DNA of 64,000 bases. It comes from AWTP1-13 sp963827545 (lineage in GTDB: Bacteria > Pseudomonadota > Alphaproteobacteria > Rhizobiales > Hyphomicrobiaceae). The translations under genes were made by a program, and so were the position numbers. This document shows positions 36,398 to 45,509 of this stretch, piece after piece (position 1 is the stretch's first letter; every line of letters begins with the position of its first letter). The notes under the pieces are model-generated. The model did no database searches. It saw only the letters and a list, made by a program, of their open reading frames with translations, and was not told the DNA's origin. The stretch spans positions 59,482 through 123,481 of the forward strand of contig CAWHBI010000032.1 in assembly GCA_963827545.1 (NCBI GenBank), read 5' to 3'.

Positions 36398-37228
36398 ATG
36401 CAGTTGCGTTTGTGGGTCTGGGGCCTCACAGCCGCGGTTTTTGTTGTGCCGATCACGGTTTCGGCGCAGGAGCACGTCGCCTCCGCGCCACGGGTGTTGT
36501 TGCTTCCCTCCACTCCTCCTGGTCTTTCGCCTGATTGCCGCACCAAGCGCGTTGCGGGGGACCTGTTCCGTCGGCCGCTGCGGGCCTTGAGCCGGGCCGT
36601 GCACGCCGATCGCACGGTCAAAGTGCTCGCCATCGGTTCCTCGTCCACCGTCGGCGTCGGCGCCTCTTCGCCGTCGGCCACCTACACCGCCAAACTCGAA
36701 ACCTCGCTTGAAGGCACTCTTAGGGGCCTCGACTTCGAGGTCATCGGCCGCGGCAGGTCGGGGGAAGAAGCGCAAGGCGCCGCCGACCGCATGAAAGCGG
36801 AGGTGGAGGCGACCAAGCCGGACCTCGTCGTCTGGCAGGTCGGCACCAACGACGCGCTGCGCCACGTCAGCGTCGACCGGCTCCGGAATTGTCTGAGGAC
36901 AACCCTCGCGTGGCTGGCCGAACGCAAGATCGACGTGGTGCTGATCGACCCGCAGTACGGCGAGGCCCTGACCAAGGACGAGCACTATGAAAGGGTGGTC
37001 GCGGTGATCGCCGAGGTCGCGCGCGAGGCTGGTGTGCTGCTGGTCGACCGCTTCGAGGCCATGCGCGAGCTGCACCGCCAGCACGGTGACAAGTTCTACC
37101 TCGCCTCCGACAATTTGCACCTGAACGATACTGGGCATCGGTGCATGGCCGAGCAGCTCGCCCGCTCCATCGTCGGCGGCCTGCTGGCCGCCGACACGGA
37201 ATCTGCGCAACCGGTGTTCTATCCCTGA
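36398..37228 (+). CDS. SGNH/GDSL-type hydrolase, exported
   Basis: 276 residues from ATG 36398, beginning with a signal sequence (MQLRLWVWGLTAAVFVVP, about 1-23, cleavage near VSAQ). SGNH blocks: nucleophile Ser in LAIGSSSTVG (about 82), Gly/Asn in VWQVGTNDAL (about N151), and the Asp-x-x-His pair in ASDNLHLN (about D238, H241). Likely an esterase or deacetylase acting in the periplasm, possibly on envelope polymers. The frame is open upstream to 36311, but that would bury the signal peptide. GGGGA lies about 8 nt before the start. Confidence 0.88.
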   Translation: MQLRLWVWGLTAAVFVVPITVSAQEHVASAPRVLLLPSTPPGLSPDCRTKRVAGDLFRRPLRALSRAVHADRTVKVLAIGSSSTVGVGASSPSATYTAKLETSLEGTLRGLDFEVIGRGRSGEEAQGAADRMKAEVEATKPDLVVWQVGTNDALRHVSVDRLRNCLRTTLAWLAERKIDVVLIDPQYGEALTKDEHYERVVAVIAEVAREAGVLLVDRFEAMRELHRQHGDKFYLASDNLHLNDTGHRCMAEQLARSIVGGLLAADTESAQPVFYP

Positions 37229-37253
37229 GAGACCTTCTCTGGCTTAGGCTGCT

Positions 37254-37685
37254 TCAGGCGGTCTGCGCAACGGGAGAAGTCCGTGCGCCACGTCCGGCCA
37301 AAGCCCAGGCTCCGGCTCCACTGGCAAAGTAGAAGAGCAGGCCGCCAACGATGCCGACATTCTTGTAGAAGCTGATCTCTTGGGCCCGCCTCGCTGGTTC
37401 GGCGAACTCCCAGAACCTGTGGGCTATACCCGTCGCGGCGATCACGAACGCGATCAGCACCAGGGCGGTGATGCGGGGGAACACACCGATGATCAGCGCG
37501 ATCGGGCCAAGGATCTCGATCGCGATTGCGATGCCGGCCAGCACCTCCGGGTAGGGCAGGCCCTGCCCGCCGAGCATCTTGGTGAAGCCTTCGAAACCCA
37601 TGGCCTTGCCGATCCCCGATGGCAGGAACAGCGCTGCCATCAGGACCCGACCTATGAGCAGAAAGGTATCCTCTAAGCGCTCCAT
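37254..37685 (-). CDS. DoxX family membrane protein
   Basis: 143 residues with four hydrophobic helices, including ALFLPSGIGKAMGFEGF and EVLAGIAIAIEILGPIALIIGVFPRITALVLIAF (shown here as two short cores, LAGIAIAIEILGPIAL and FPRITALVLIAF). This is the DoxX layout, quinone-linked or redox-related small membrane proteins whose exact role varies. ATG 37685 has GAGGAG upstream. Convergent with the SGNH gene; the 80 nt between it and the TlpA-type gene show no clear element. Confidence 0.87.
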   Translation of the reverse strand: MERLEDTFLLIGRVLMAALFLPSGIGKAMGFEGFTKMLGGQGLPYPEVLAGIAIAIEILGPIALIIGVFPRITALVLIAFVIAATGIAHRFWEFAEPARRAQEISFYKNVGIVGGLLFYFASGAGAWALAGRGARTSPVAQTA

Positions 37686-37765
37686 AGCTTCTCTCCTCGT
37701 TGGAGTATGCCCGCGCCGAGGCCTATCGTAGGCCTACCCAACCAACGTGCCAAGCTATTGGGCAT

Positions 37766-38416
37766 TCACCGCACTACAGAGCGGATCAGGCGCTTGGCGT
37801 CCTCGCTGTCCCACTCTGCGGGGCCCAGCAGGCGGCCGATCTCGCGGCCCTGGTCATCGAGCAGCAGCGTCGCGGGCAGACCTACCGCCCTCAACTCCGA
37901 GCTCATGCGTGCGCTCGGATCGGCATAGAGAGCCAGGCGCTGGGTCTGGGTCTCCTCGAGAAATTTTCTGGACGCCTCCAGGCCCTTACGGTCGACGCTG
38001 ATGGCCACCACCTCGAACTTTTCCGACCCCATGTCCTTCTGCAGGCGGTCGAGGGAAGGCATCTCCTTGCGGCAGGGCAGGCACCAGGTGGCCCACAGGT
38101 TGAGTAGCACCACCTTACCGCGCCAGTCGGCCAAAGAGCGCTCTTTCCCAGTTCCATCCTGGAATTTGACTTCAGGGAGCGTCTCCGGCTCCTTGCGGAA
38201 GACGAAGGCGGCCATTTGCCCCTGGCTCAAGGGATTGGTTCCGGGCCCTGCGGGAGGGGCCTGAGACGTGCCGGGCAACCGTGTGGCTGGGACAGTGGCG
38301 TTGTCAGGACGGCCAAGCGTCACGTATACCGCTGCAAATCCCGCCAGCACGGCTATGGCGGCCGCAGCCCAAGCGATCTTTCTCTGCACGCTTGGGTTGG
38401 GAACCTCGGTTGACAT
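37766..38416 (-). CDS. TlpA-type thiol:disulfide reductase, membrane-anchored
   Basis: 216 residues. One N-terminal membrane anchor (about 13-34), a proline-rich linker, then a thioredoxin domain with WATWCLPCRKE (about C112 and C115) and the cis-proline in VGLPATLL. Proteins of this type reduce disulfides in the periplasm for cytochrome c or oxidase copper-site maturation. It is divergent from argH with about 43 nt between starts, a conserved alphaproteobacterial neighbourhood. Confidence 0.92.
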   Translation of the reverse strand: MSTEVPNPSVQRKIAWAAAAIAVLAGFAAVYVTLGRPDNATVPATRLPGTSQAPPAGPGTNPLSQGQMAAFVFRKEPETLPEVKFQDGTGKERSLADWRGKVVLLNLWATWCLPCRKEMPSLDRLQKDMGSEKFEVVAISVDRKGLEASRKFLEETQTQRLALYADPSARMSSELRAVGLPATLLLDDQGREIGRLLGPAEWDSEDAKRLIRSVVR

Positions 38417-38459
38417 GCTTTATCCGCTCACACGCTTGCATTCGTAAGGCTGAGATCTG

Positions 38460-39869
38460 GTGACCAACAAATCCGCCAACAAGATGTGGGGCGGCCGCTT
38501 CAGCGTATCGCCGGCCGAGATCATGGAGGAGATAAACGCCTCCATCGACTTCGACAAGGCCTTGGCTCCCCACGACATCCGCGCCTCCAAGGCCCACGCG
38601 GCGATGCTGGGCCAGCAAGGCATCATCTCCAAGGACGACGCGCGCAAGATCCTGGCGGGGCTCGACCGGGTCCTGGCCGAGATCGAGAAAGGCGAGTTCG
38701 CGTTCTCCCGTGCGCTCGAGGACGTGCACATGAACGTGGAGAGCCGGCTCGAGGAGCTGATCGGCGATCCCGCCGGCCGGCTGCATACGGCGCGCTCGCG
38801 CAACGACCAGGTGGCGACCGACTTCAAGCTATACCTGCGCGAGTGGATCGATTGGGCGGATGCGGCGCTGGTAGCTTTGCAGCTCGCGCTTGCGCGAAAG
38901 GCGGAGACGCATTGTGCTCTGGCCATGCCGGGCTTCACCCATCTGCAGCCGGCCCAGCCCGTCACGTTCGGACATCACCTGCTCGCCTACGTCGAGATGC
39001 TGGCGCGCGATCGTAGCCGCTTCGCCGATGCGCGCGCCCGGCTCAATGAATGCCCGTTGGGCTCGGCAGCGCTTGCAGGGACGTCGTTTCCGATCGATCG
39101 GCACAGAACCGCCGAGGCCTTGGGCTTCGATCGGCCGACGGGCAATTCCCTCGACGCGGTCTCCGACCGCGACTTCGTGCTGGAGACGCTGGCGGTCGCG
39201 GCGATTGCCGCCATGCATCTGTCGCGCTTGGCTGAGGAGATCGTGCTGTGGATGACCCCGCAGTTCGGCTTCGTGGGACTGACCGACAGGTTCACGACCG
39301 GCTCCTCGATCATGCCACAGAAGCGCAACCCGGATGCCGCCGAGCTGGTGCGCGCCAAGGTCGGGCGCATCGCTGCCGCGTTCCAGGCCCTGCTCATGGT
39401 GATGAAAGGTCTGCCTCTGGCCTACGCCAAGGACCTGCAGGAGGACAAGGAACTCACGTTCGATGCCCTGGCGAGCCTGCGCCTGATGGTGGCGGCGATG
39501 ACCGGCATGGTGGACGACCTCAAGCCCAACCCCGAGGCTATGCGAGCCTCGGCAGGGTCTGGCTTCTCGACCGCTACCGATTTGGCGGATTGGCTCGTAC
39601 GCGCGCTGGGCCTGCCGTTCCGGGAGGCACACCACGTTACCGGCCGCATCGTGGCTGCGGCGGATGCCAGAGGCGTGCCTCTCGACAAGCTGCCCTTGGA
39701 GGCCATGCAGCACGTCGAGCCCCGCATTACGAAGGAGGTTTTTGATGTCTTGCCCGTTGAGAACTCGCTCAAAAGCCGCACAAGCTATGGGGGAACCGCG
39801 CCACAGAACGTCCGCAAAATGGCCCGGGGATGGATAAAGCGGTTGGAAAAGCAGCTTGGAAAGGTCTAA
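38460..39869 (+). CDS. argH: Argininosuccinate lyase
   Basis: 469 residues from GTG 38460. It cleaves argininosuccinate to arginine and fumarate, last step of arginine synthesis. The N-terminal KMWGGRF, the TARSRNDQ block, and the fumarase/aspartase signature GSSIMPQKRNPD are present, and HLQPAQPVTFGHH carries the catalytic region. It heads the conserved run argH - small lipoprotein - lysA. Confidence 0.96.
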   Translation: MTNKSANKMWGGRFSVSPAEIMEEINASIDFDKALAPHDIRASKAHAAMLGQQGIISKDDARKILAGLDRVLAEIEKGEFAFSRALEDVHMNVESRLEELIGDPAGRLHTARSRNDQVATDFKLYLREWIDWADAALVALQLALARKAETHCALAMPGFTHLQPAQPVTFGHHLLAYVEMLARDRSRFADARARLNECPLGSAALAGTSFPIDRHRTAEALGFDRPTGNSLDAVSDRDFVLETLAVAAIAAMHLSRLAEEIVLWMTPQFGFVGLTDRFTTGSSIMPQKRNPDAAELVRAKVGRIAAAFQALLMVMKGLPLAYAKDLQEDKELTFDALASLRLMVAAMTGMVDDLKPNPEAMRASAGSGFSTATDLADWLVRALGLPFREAHHVTGRIVAAADARGVPLDKLPLEAMQHVEPRITKEVFDVLPVENSLKSRTSYGGTAPQNVRKMARGWIKRLEKQLGKV

Positions 39870-39949
39870 GGATGTTCAATGGCTTTGGGAGGGCTACTCT
39901 CTTGAGGCCGGATGGTATTGCGGGATGTGAACGAGGTTCACTAGTGCAA

Positions 39950-40144
39950 ATGCGCAGCCGTCTGCCGCTTTGCGCCGCCGTGGCGTTGACCGTGCTGGCG
40001 ATGTTGAGCATCGCTGGCTGTGGCGTGCGCGGCTCGCTCGAGACGCCGCCTGGCGCCCGGGATCAGACGGGCGGTGCCACGCCCGGCAAGCCCGGTGAGG
40101 CAGTCCCTCACAAACCCTCGGTTCTCGACCCGTTGATTCGCTGA
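39950..40144 (+). CDS. Small LPS-associated-type lipoprotein between argH and lysA (LptM-like)
   Basis: About 64 residues: a signal peptide with lipobox (MLSIAGCG; lipidated Cys near residue 25), then a short Gly/Pro/Thr-rich tail (GSLETPPGA, TPGKPGEAVP). Tiny lipoproteins of this kind regularly occupy the argH-lysA gap in proteobacteria, and the LptM group assists LptD maturation. GTG 39944 with GAGG upstream is an alternative start two codons earlier. Confidence 0.82.
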   Translation: MRSRLPLCAAVALTVLAMLSIAGCGVRGSLETPPGARDQTGGATPGKPGEAVPHKPSVLDPLIR

Positions 40145-40154
40145 CGGGCATTAC

Positions 40155-41423
40155 ATGCACCACTTCGCCTACCGCGGTGGTGTCCTCCACGCGGAGGACG
40201 TGAGCCTTGCGCGCATTGCCGACGAGGTCGGCACCCCTTTTTATTGCTACGCCACGGCTACCCTGGAGCGCCATTACCGCGTGCTGCAGCAGGCCTTTGA
40301 CGGCCTCGACGCGCTCATCTGCTACGCCATCAAGGCCAATTCCAACCAGGGGGTGATCGCCACCCTGGCACGGCTGGGCGCCGGCATGGACGTTGTGTCG
40401 GAAGGGGAGCTCCGCCGCGCGCGTGCTGCCGGCGTGCCCGCCGATCGCATCATCTTTGCAGGCGTGGGCAAGACACGTGCCGAGATGGCCTACGCCCTGG
40501 GCGAGGGCATTCTGGGCTTCAACGTCGAGTCCGAGCCCGAGTTGGAGGCGCTTAGCGAGATTGCCGCGCAGCTTGGCTGCACAGCCCGCATTGCCCTGCG
40601 CGTCAATCCAGACGTGGATGCGAAGACGCATGCCAAGATTGCCACCGGCAAGGCCGAGAACAAGTTCGGCGTGCCCTACGACGACGCGCCCCGGCTCTAC
40701 GCCAAAGCTGCCAAGTTGCCCGGCATCAAGGTTGTCGGCGTTCACATGCACATCGGCAGCCAGATCACCGACCTCAAGCCGTTCCGCGATGCGTTCACGC
40801 TCATGCGCGAGCTTGTGGGCGATCTGCGCCGCGCTGGCCATGCGATCGAGCACCTGGACATGGGCGGCGGGCTCGGAGTGCCCTATCACAGCGGCAACGA
40901 CATCCCTCCCTCGCCACAGGAATACGCCGCCGTGGTCCGCGAGGCCGTTGGCGATCTTGGGGTAAGAATTGCGCTGGAGCCGGGGCGCGTGATCGTGGCC
41001 AACGCCGGCGTGCTGGTCTCCCGCGTGATCTACGCCAAGCGCGGGCGCGACAAGACCTTCACCGTCGTCGACGCGGCCATGAACGACCTGATCCGGCCCA
41101 CGCTGTACGAGGCGGAGCACGAGATCTGGCCGGTCAAGGAGGAGACGAACCGAAAGCAGCCGATCGTGCAGGACGTGGTCGGCCCCGTGTGCGAAACCGG
41201 CGACTATCTTGGGCTGGACCGCAGGCTGCCGCCGTTCGAGGCCGGCGATCTGGTCGCCTTCATGACCGCCGGGGCCTACGGCGCCGTCATGTCATCGACC
41301 TACAATACGCGCCTGCTGGTTCCCGAGGTGCTCGTGAAGGCCGGCGACTACGCCGTCGTACGACCCCGCCAGACCTATGACGATTTGATCGGGCTCGACC
41401 GATTGCCGGAGTGGCTTGCATGA
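40155..41423 (+). CDS. lysA: Diaminopimelate decarboxylase
   Basis: 422 residues, PLP enzyme of the alanine racemase fold, last step of lysine synthesis. The PLP lysine is in CYAIKANSNQ, the phosphate-binding GGGLG follows HLDMGG, and the partner active-site Cys is in GPVCETGDYL. It starts 10 nt after the lipoprotein gene, in an argH-lipoprotein-lysA operon. Together with asd, dapD and dapE, several of the lysine steps are encoded in this 10-kb stretch. Confidence 0.96.
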   Translation: MHHFAYRGGVLHAEDVSLARIADEVGTPFYCYATATLERHYRVLQQAFDGLDALICYAIKANSNQGVIATLARLGAGMDVVSEGELRRARAAGVPADRIIFAGVGKTRAEMAYALGEGILGFNVESEPELEALSEIAAQLGCTARIALRVNPDVDAKTHAKIATGKAENKFGVPYDDAPRLYAKAAKLPGIKVVGVHMHIGSQITDLKPFRDAFTLMRELVGDLRRAGHAIEHLDMGGGLGVPYHSGNDIPPSPQEYAAVVREAVGDLGVRIALEPGRVIVANAGVLVSRVIYAKRGRDKTFTVVDAAMNDLIRPTLYEAEHEIWPVKEETNRKQPIVQDVVGPVCETGDYLGLDRRLPPFEAGDLVAFMTAGAYGAVMSSTYNTRLLVPEVLVKAGDYAVVRPRQTYDDLIGLDRLPEWLA

Positions 41424-41442
41424 TGGAAACGCAACACTTTTG

Positions 41443-41471
41443 TTGACAAAATGATGTTTGGTTTCTATCAC
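41443..41471 (+). promoter_or_regulatory. Sigma70-type promoter before hicAB
   Basis: TTGACA at 41443-41448 and TATCAC at 41466-41471 are separated by 17 nt, the optimum spacing; the -35 box is perfect. It lies in an AT-rich 63-nt gap after lysA and 16 nt before the hicA start, so it likely drives the hicAB pair. Confidence 0.7.
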
Positions 41472-41486
41472 TTGGCGTAAGACGGC

Positions 41487-41675
41487 ATGCGCTACTCGGA
41501 GTTTCGCAAGTGGTTGAGAGAACGGGGATGCACGTTCGAGACGCACAAGGGTGGCAGTGGCCACATTACGGTCCGTCTCGGTAACAGAAAGACTCAGCTT
41601 CCAGCCCACGGTAAAGGCCGCGATCTGGGAAAGGGTCTGGTTGAGAAGATTAGGAAGGACCTTGGGCTCAAGTGA
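41487..41675 (+). CDS. hicA: HicA-type toxin (mRNA interferase)
   Basis: 62 residues, the size of HicA ribonuclease toxins, which have a double-stranded RNA-binding-like fold. The N-terminus MRYSEFRKWLRERGCTFETHKGGSGHITVR carries the single catalytic histidine (about H26, in GSGHITV), and the basic end GKGRDLGKGLVEKIRKDL matches the family. The stop overlaps the antitoxin start by GTGA, so the antitoxin is translationally coupled. Its own start lies just after a good promoter. Confidence 0.92.
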   Translation: MRYSEFRKWLRERGCTFETHKGGSGHITVRLGNRKTQLPAHGKGRDLGKGLVEKIRKDLGLK

Positions 41676-42106
41676 TCGCGTATCCGGTCACATTAACTCC
41701 CGACGAAAACGGGACGTTCCTGATTACCTCTCCGGATTTCCCTGAGCTTACGAGCTTCGGGGAAACGATCGAGGATTCTCTGGAGCATGCGCAGGGTGCG
41801 CTGCTGGAAGCAATCGAAGCGCGGATTCACGATCGGGAGCCAATTCCGGAGCCGTCGGCCGGCAAGCACCTTGTGCCATTGCCTGCGCAGGCAGCGATCA
41901 AAATACTACTTTATCAGGCCCTCGAATCCGAAGGGATCAGAAAATCGGAACTTGCCAGGCGCATGTGCATTCCGCGGCAGGAGGTCGACCGTATGCTGGA
42001 CCTCAACCACGGAACCGCCCTGCCCAAGATCGAGCTTGCGTTCGCGGTTTTGGGCAGGCAGCTGCACGTGGAGGTGACCCCACGCGCTCGGGCACGGGCC
42101 CGCTAG
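41672..42106 (+). CDS. hicB: HicB-type antitoxin with C-terminal HTH
   Basis: 144 residues. The N-terminal HicB fold (IAYPVTLTPDENG, SPDFPELTSFGET, about 1-50) is degraded-RNase-H-like and binds HicA. The C-terminal part (about 85-135, SEGIRKSELARRMCIPRQEVDRML) is a helix-turn-helix, so this antitoxin should repress its own operon. It starts at GTG 41672 in the hicA stop. The final residues (TPRARARAR) are strongly basic. The gene converges on asd. Confidence 0.92.
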   Translation: MIAYPVTLTPDENGTFLITSPDFPELTSFGETIEDSLEHAQGALLEAIEARIHDREPIPEPSAGKHLVPLPAQAAIKILLYQALESEGIRKSELARRMCIPRQEVDRMLDLNHGTALPKIELAFAVLGRQLHVEVTPRARARAR

Positions 42107-42127
42107 CCCAGTGCACCCGAGATCGTG

Positions 42128-43161
42128 TTAAGCCGCCTGCTTCAGCAGCTTGCGGTTGACCAGCAGCTCGGCGATCTGAACCGCGTTGAGAGCGGCGCCC
42201 TTGCGCAGGTTGTCAGACACGACCCACATGGCCAGCCCGTTCTCCACCGTGCCATCCTCGCGGATGCGACTGATATAGGTGGCGTCCTCGCCGGCCGCCT
42301 CCATGGGCGTGATGTAGCCGCCGGGCTCGCGCTTGTCGATCACCAGGCAACCCGGCGCCTCGCGCAGGATCTCGCGCGCCTCGTCGGCCGTGATCGGCTT
42401 CTCGAACTCGAGATTGACGGCCTCGCAGTGGCTGACGAACACCGGCACGCGCACGCACGTCGCCGTCACCTTGATCTTGGGATCGAGGATCTTCTTGGTC
42501 TCGGCCACCATCTTCCACTCTTCGCGCGTGTAGCCGTCCTCCATGAAGACGTCGATCGTGCGGAATGCAGTTGAAGGCGATCTCCTTGGGGAACTTCTTG
42601 GGCTCGTACCTCCCGTCCCGGCACGTACTTGCCCTTGGTCTGGGCTCCACAGCTCGTCCATGGCGTCCTTGCCGGCGCCGGAAACGGACTGGTAGGTCGA
42701 GCCACCACCACGCGCTTGATGGTGGCGTGGTCGTGCAGCGGCTTCAGCGCCACCACCAGCTGCGCCGTGGAGCAGTTGGGATTGGCGATGATGTTCTTCT
42801 TGGTGTAGCCGGCCACCGCGCTGGCGTTCACCTCCGGCACGATCAGCGGCACGTCCTGGTCGTAGCGCCAGGCCGAGGAATTATCGATGACCACGCAGCC
42901 CTTGGCGGCGATGCGCGGCGACCATTCCTTCGACACGCTGCCGCCTGCCGACATCAGGCAGAAGTGCACCTTGGAGAAATCGAACTTTTCGAGGTCCTTG
43001 CATTTGAGCGTCGTCTCGCCGAACGAAACCTCGACCCCGACAGACCGGCGCGAAGCCAGCGCGTGCAGCTCCCCAACGGGGAACTGGCGCTCGCTGAGGA
43101 TCGACAGCATTTCCCGGCCCACATTGCCCGTGGCACCGACGACGGCGACGTTATAGCCCAT
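42128..43161 (-). pseudogene. asd: Aspartate-semialdehyde dehydrogenase, broken by several indels as read
   Basis: ATG 43161 begins a normal N-terminus (NVAVVGATGNVGREML) and the catalytic cysteine is present in IIANPNCSTAQL. After VVVA (about 42702) the frame is lost. Recognisable pieces then appear in different frames: MDELWS (about 42661), KGKYVPG, PKKFPKEIAFNCIPH (about 42610-42560), and finally IDVFMEDGYTREEWKM onward (from about 42556), intact to the stop with RVPVFVSHCEA. So four or more single-base changes fall within about 150 bp. The enzyme makes aspartate semialdehyde for lysine, threonine and methionine, and is normally essential, which favours local sequence error over decay. Confidence 0.93.
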
Positions 43162-43334
43162 GAGTCCTGTCTTTCGAGCGTTCACGTGAAAACGATGCGT
43201 AATGCGGGCCAGCTTCTACGCGCAGCTGCGCCTCCTGTCCATGCTTGCGCAGCCGAAGTGTCCTGCACCGGCCACAATATTTGGTTATCCGCTCCCGCGA
43301 TTTGCGGCGACAAGGCGTTTGCAGGAGTCCCACT

Positions 43335-43796
43335 GTGGTAAATTTTCGACGCAATGCAGTCCACATGGCGCTGGCCGCTACCTGCATCCTCGCTGTGCCT
43401 GTTCCCGCCTCCGCGCGCCCCTGGATGAGCGAGGAGGCCATGCGCGCCGCCTTCATCGGCAGGACGCTCGACGGCCACTACATCGACGGTCACAGCTGGA
43501 CCGAGACCTATGCGGCGGAGGGCCGGCTCGACTATCGCGAGGCCGACCGCAAAGGCCTGGGCTACTGGTACTTCCGCGGCGACGTGTTCTGCACCTTCTA
43601 TGACCCCGGATACGGCTTGAGCGGCGGCTGCTGGACCGCCATCCAGGCCAGCACCAACTGCTACGAATTCTACATGGCCGACCCTGGCGACCGCGGTGCG
43701 GAGGATGAAGCCACGCCGGGGCCGCTGGGCCGATGGGTCGCGCGGGCGTGGCGCAAGGGTGAGCCCTCGACCTGCGAGGACCGGCCCAGTGCGTAA
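43335..43796 (+). CDS. Exported hypothetical protein
   Basis: 153 residues from GTG 43335, which has GGAG 7 nt upstream; ATG 43365 is an alternative. Signal peptide at about 10-31 (MALAATCILAVPVPASARP). The mature part contains LDGHYIDGHSWTETYAAEGRLDYRE, seen here as a GxYxxGxxWTE...GxxxYR-like pattern that also occurs in small exported proteins of unknown function in Hyphomicrobiales, and four cysteines (FCTFYD, GCWTA, NCYEFY, TCEDR). No named family is claimed. Divergent from asd. Confidence 0.75.
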   Translation: MVNFRRNAVHMALAATCILAVPVPASARPWMSEEAMRAAFIGRTLDGHYIDGHSWTETYAAEGRLDYREADRKGLGYWYFRGDVFCTFYDPGYGLSGGCWTAIQASTNCYEFYMADPGDRGAEDEATPGPLGRWVARAWRKGEPSTCEDRPSA

Positions 43797-44029
43797 CGGC
43801 ATAGCTGGCGACGCTGCATACCGGTGCTCCGAGGGTTATACTGGCCTGAAGAACCCAGGGAGACGCCCATAGCCGAGCACGTCACATTTCACACCGAGCC
43901 CTTGACCCGTCGCTGGGGCCGCATGGGTGCTCGCGGTCGATCGATTTGATTCTGCTTGCGCGGATGGCCGCATCTGTCGTTATTCGCGGCAAGCCCCTCT
44001 CACCCTGCAACCTACAAAGGAACGAGCGC

Positions 44030-45461
44030 ATGTACACGTCCCTCGAGCACTACATCGACGGCAACTGGGTCAAGCCCTCCGGATCCAAATCCCAGGACGT
44101 GATGAACCCAGCCACCAGCAAGCCCATCGGGCAGCTTGGGCACGTCTCCAGGGGCGACCTCGACAAGGCGCTGGCGGCTGCCGACAAGGGCTTCAAGCAG
44201 TGGCGCAAGGTGTCACCCTTCGAGCGCGGCAAGATCCTGCGCAAGGCCGCCGATCTGGTCCGAACCCGCGCCGATGAAATCGCCAAGGTCCTCACCCAGG
44301 AGCAGGGCAAGGTGCTGATGGAGGCCAAGCTCGAGGTGCTGAGCGGCGCCGACATCATCGACTGGTACGCGGGCGAGGGCCAGCGCACATACGGCCGCAT
44401 CATCCCGGCCCGCGCCGACGGCGTGCGCAACATGGTGATCATGGAGCCCATCGGCCCCGTCGCCGCCTTCTCGCCGTGGAATTTCCCGGTCACGCAAGCC
44501 GTGCGCAAGATCGCTGCCGCCCTGGCGGCCGGCTGCTCGATGATTATCAAGTGCCCCGAGGAAACTCCCGGCTCCCCGATCGGGCTGGTGAAATGCTTCC
44601 ACGACGCCGGCGTGCCGGCGGGCGTGCTCAATCTGGTCTACGGCGTCCCGGCCGAGATCTCCGAATACCTCATTCCGCACCCGGTGATCCGCAAGATCTC
44701 GTTCACCGGCTCGGTACCGGTCGGCAAGCACCTCAATGCGCTCGCCGCCAGCCACATGAAGCGCGCCACCATGGAGCTCGGCGGCCATTCCCCGGTGCTC
44801 GTGTTCGACGACGCGGACGTGGAGGGAGCCGCCAAGCTGATGGGCGCCTTCAAGTATCGCAACGCCGGCCAGGTGTGCGTGTCGCCCACCCGCTTCTTCG
44901 TGCACGACAAGGTGTACGACACCTTCGTCGGCAAGTTCATCGACATCGCCAAGAAGACCAAGGTCGGCGACGGCCTGGAGCCCGACACGCGCATGGGGCC
45001 GCTGGCCAACCCGCGCCGGATCAACGCCATCGAAGGCTTCGTGACCGACGCGCAGGACAAGGGCGCCAAGGTTGAGACCGGCGGCAAGCGCATCGGCAAC
45101 CAGGGCAACTTCTTCGAGCCCACGGTGCTGACCGATGTGCCCGACAACGCCCGCATCATGAACGAGGAGCCGTTCGGTCCCGTCGCCGTGATGCTGCGCT
45201 TCAAGGAGACCGACGACGTGCTGGAGCGCGCCAACAAGCTGCCCTACGGTCTCGCCAGCTACGCCTTCACCAAGGACGCCAAGACGGCTGGCAAGGTGGC
45301 GGACGCGCTGGAGTCCGGCATGGTGACGATCAACCACTTCGGCATCGCCCTGCCCGAGACGCCGTTCGGCGGCGTCAAGGACTTCGGGCTTCGGCCACGA
45401 GGGCGGCATCGAGGGGCTGCAGGTCTACATGCAGGCCAAGTTCGTCAGCCATCTGGGCTAA
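44030..45461 (+). CDS. NAD(P)-dependent aldehyde dehydrogenase, succinate-semialdehyde type (last ~25 codons frameshifted as read)
   Basis: About 476 residues once repaired. FSPWNFPVTQ, FTGSVPVGK, the general base in MELGGHSPVLVF and the catalytic Cys in NAGQVCVSPTR are all in frame, and the type is nearest to succinate-semialdehyde dehydrogenases. Near 45385 one extra base changes GVKDSGFGHEGG into GVKDFGLRPRG; removing it restores EGLQVYMQAKFVSHLG and a stop at 45459-45461. As read, translation would run on to 45649, into the antisense of hipA. Start ATG 44030 has AAGGA 10 nt upstream. Confidence 0.9.
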
Positions 45462-45509
45462 CAACAGAATGCGTCGGGGCAGACCTGCACGGTCTGCTCC
45501 CGCCTTCCG

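Noticed and set aside
43797..44029. A degraded gene between the exported hypothetical protein and the dehydrogenase
   Set aside because: A short protein-like stretch (AEHVTFHTEPLTRRW) is visible near 43875 but stops soon after and matches nothing I can name.
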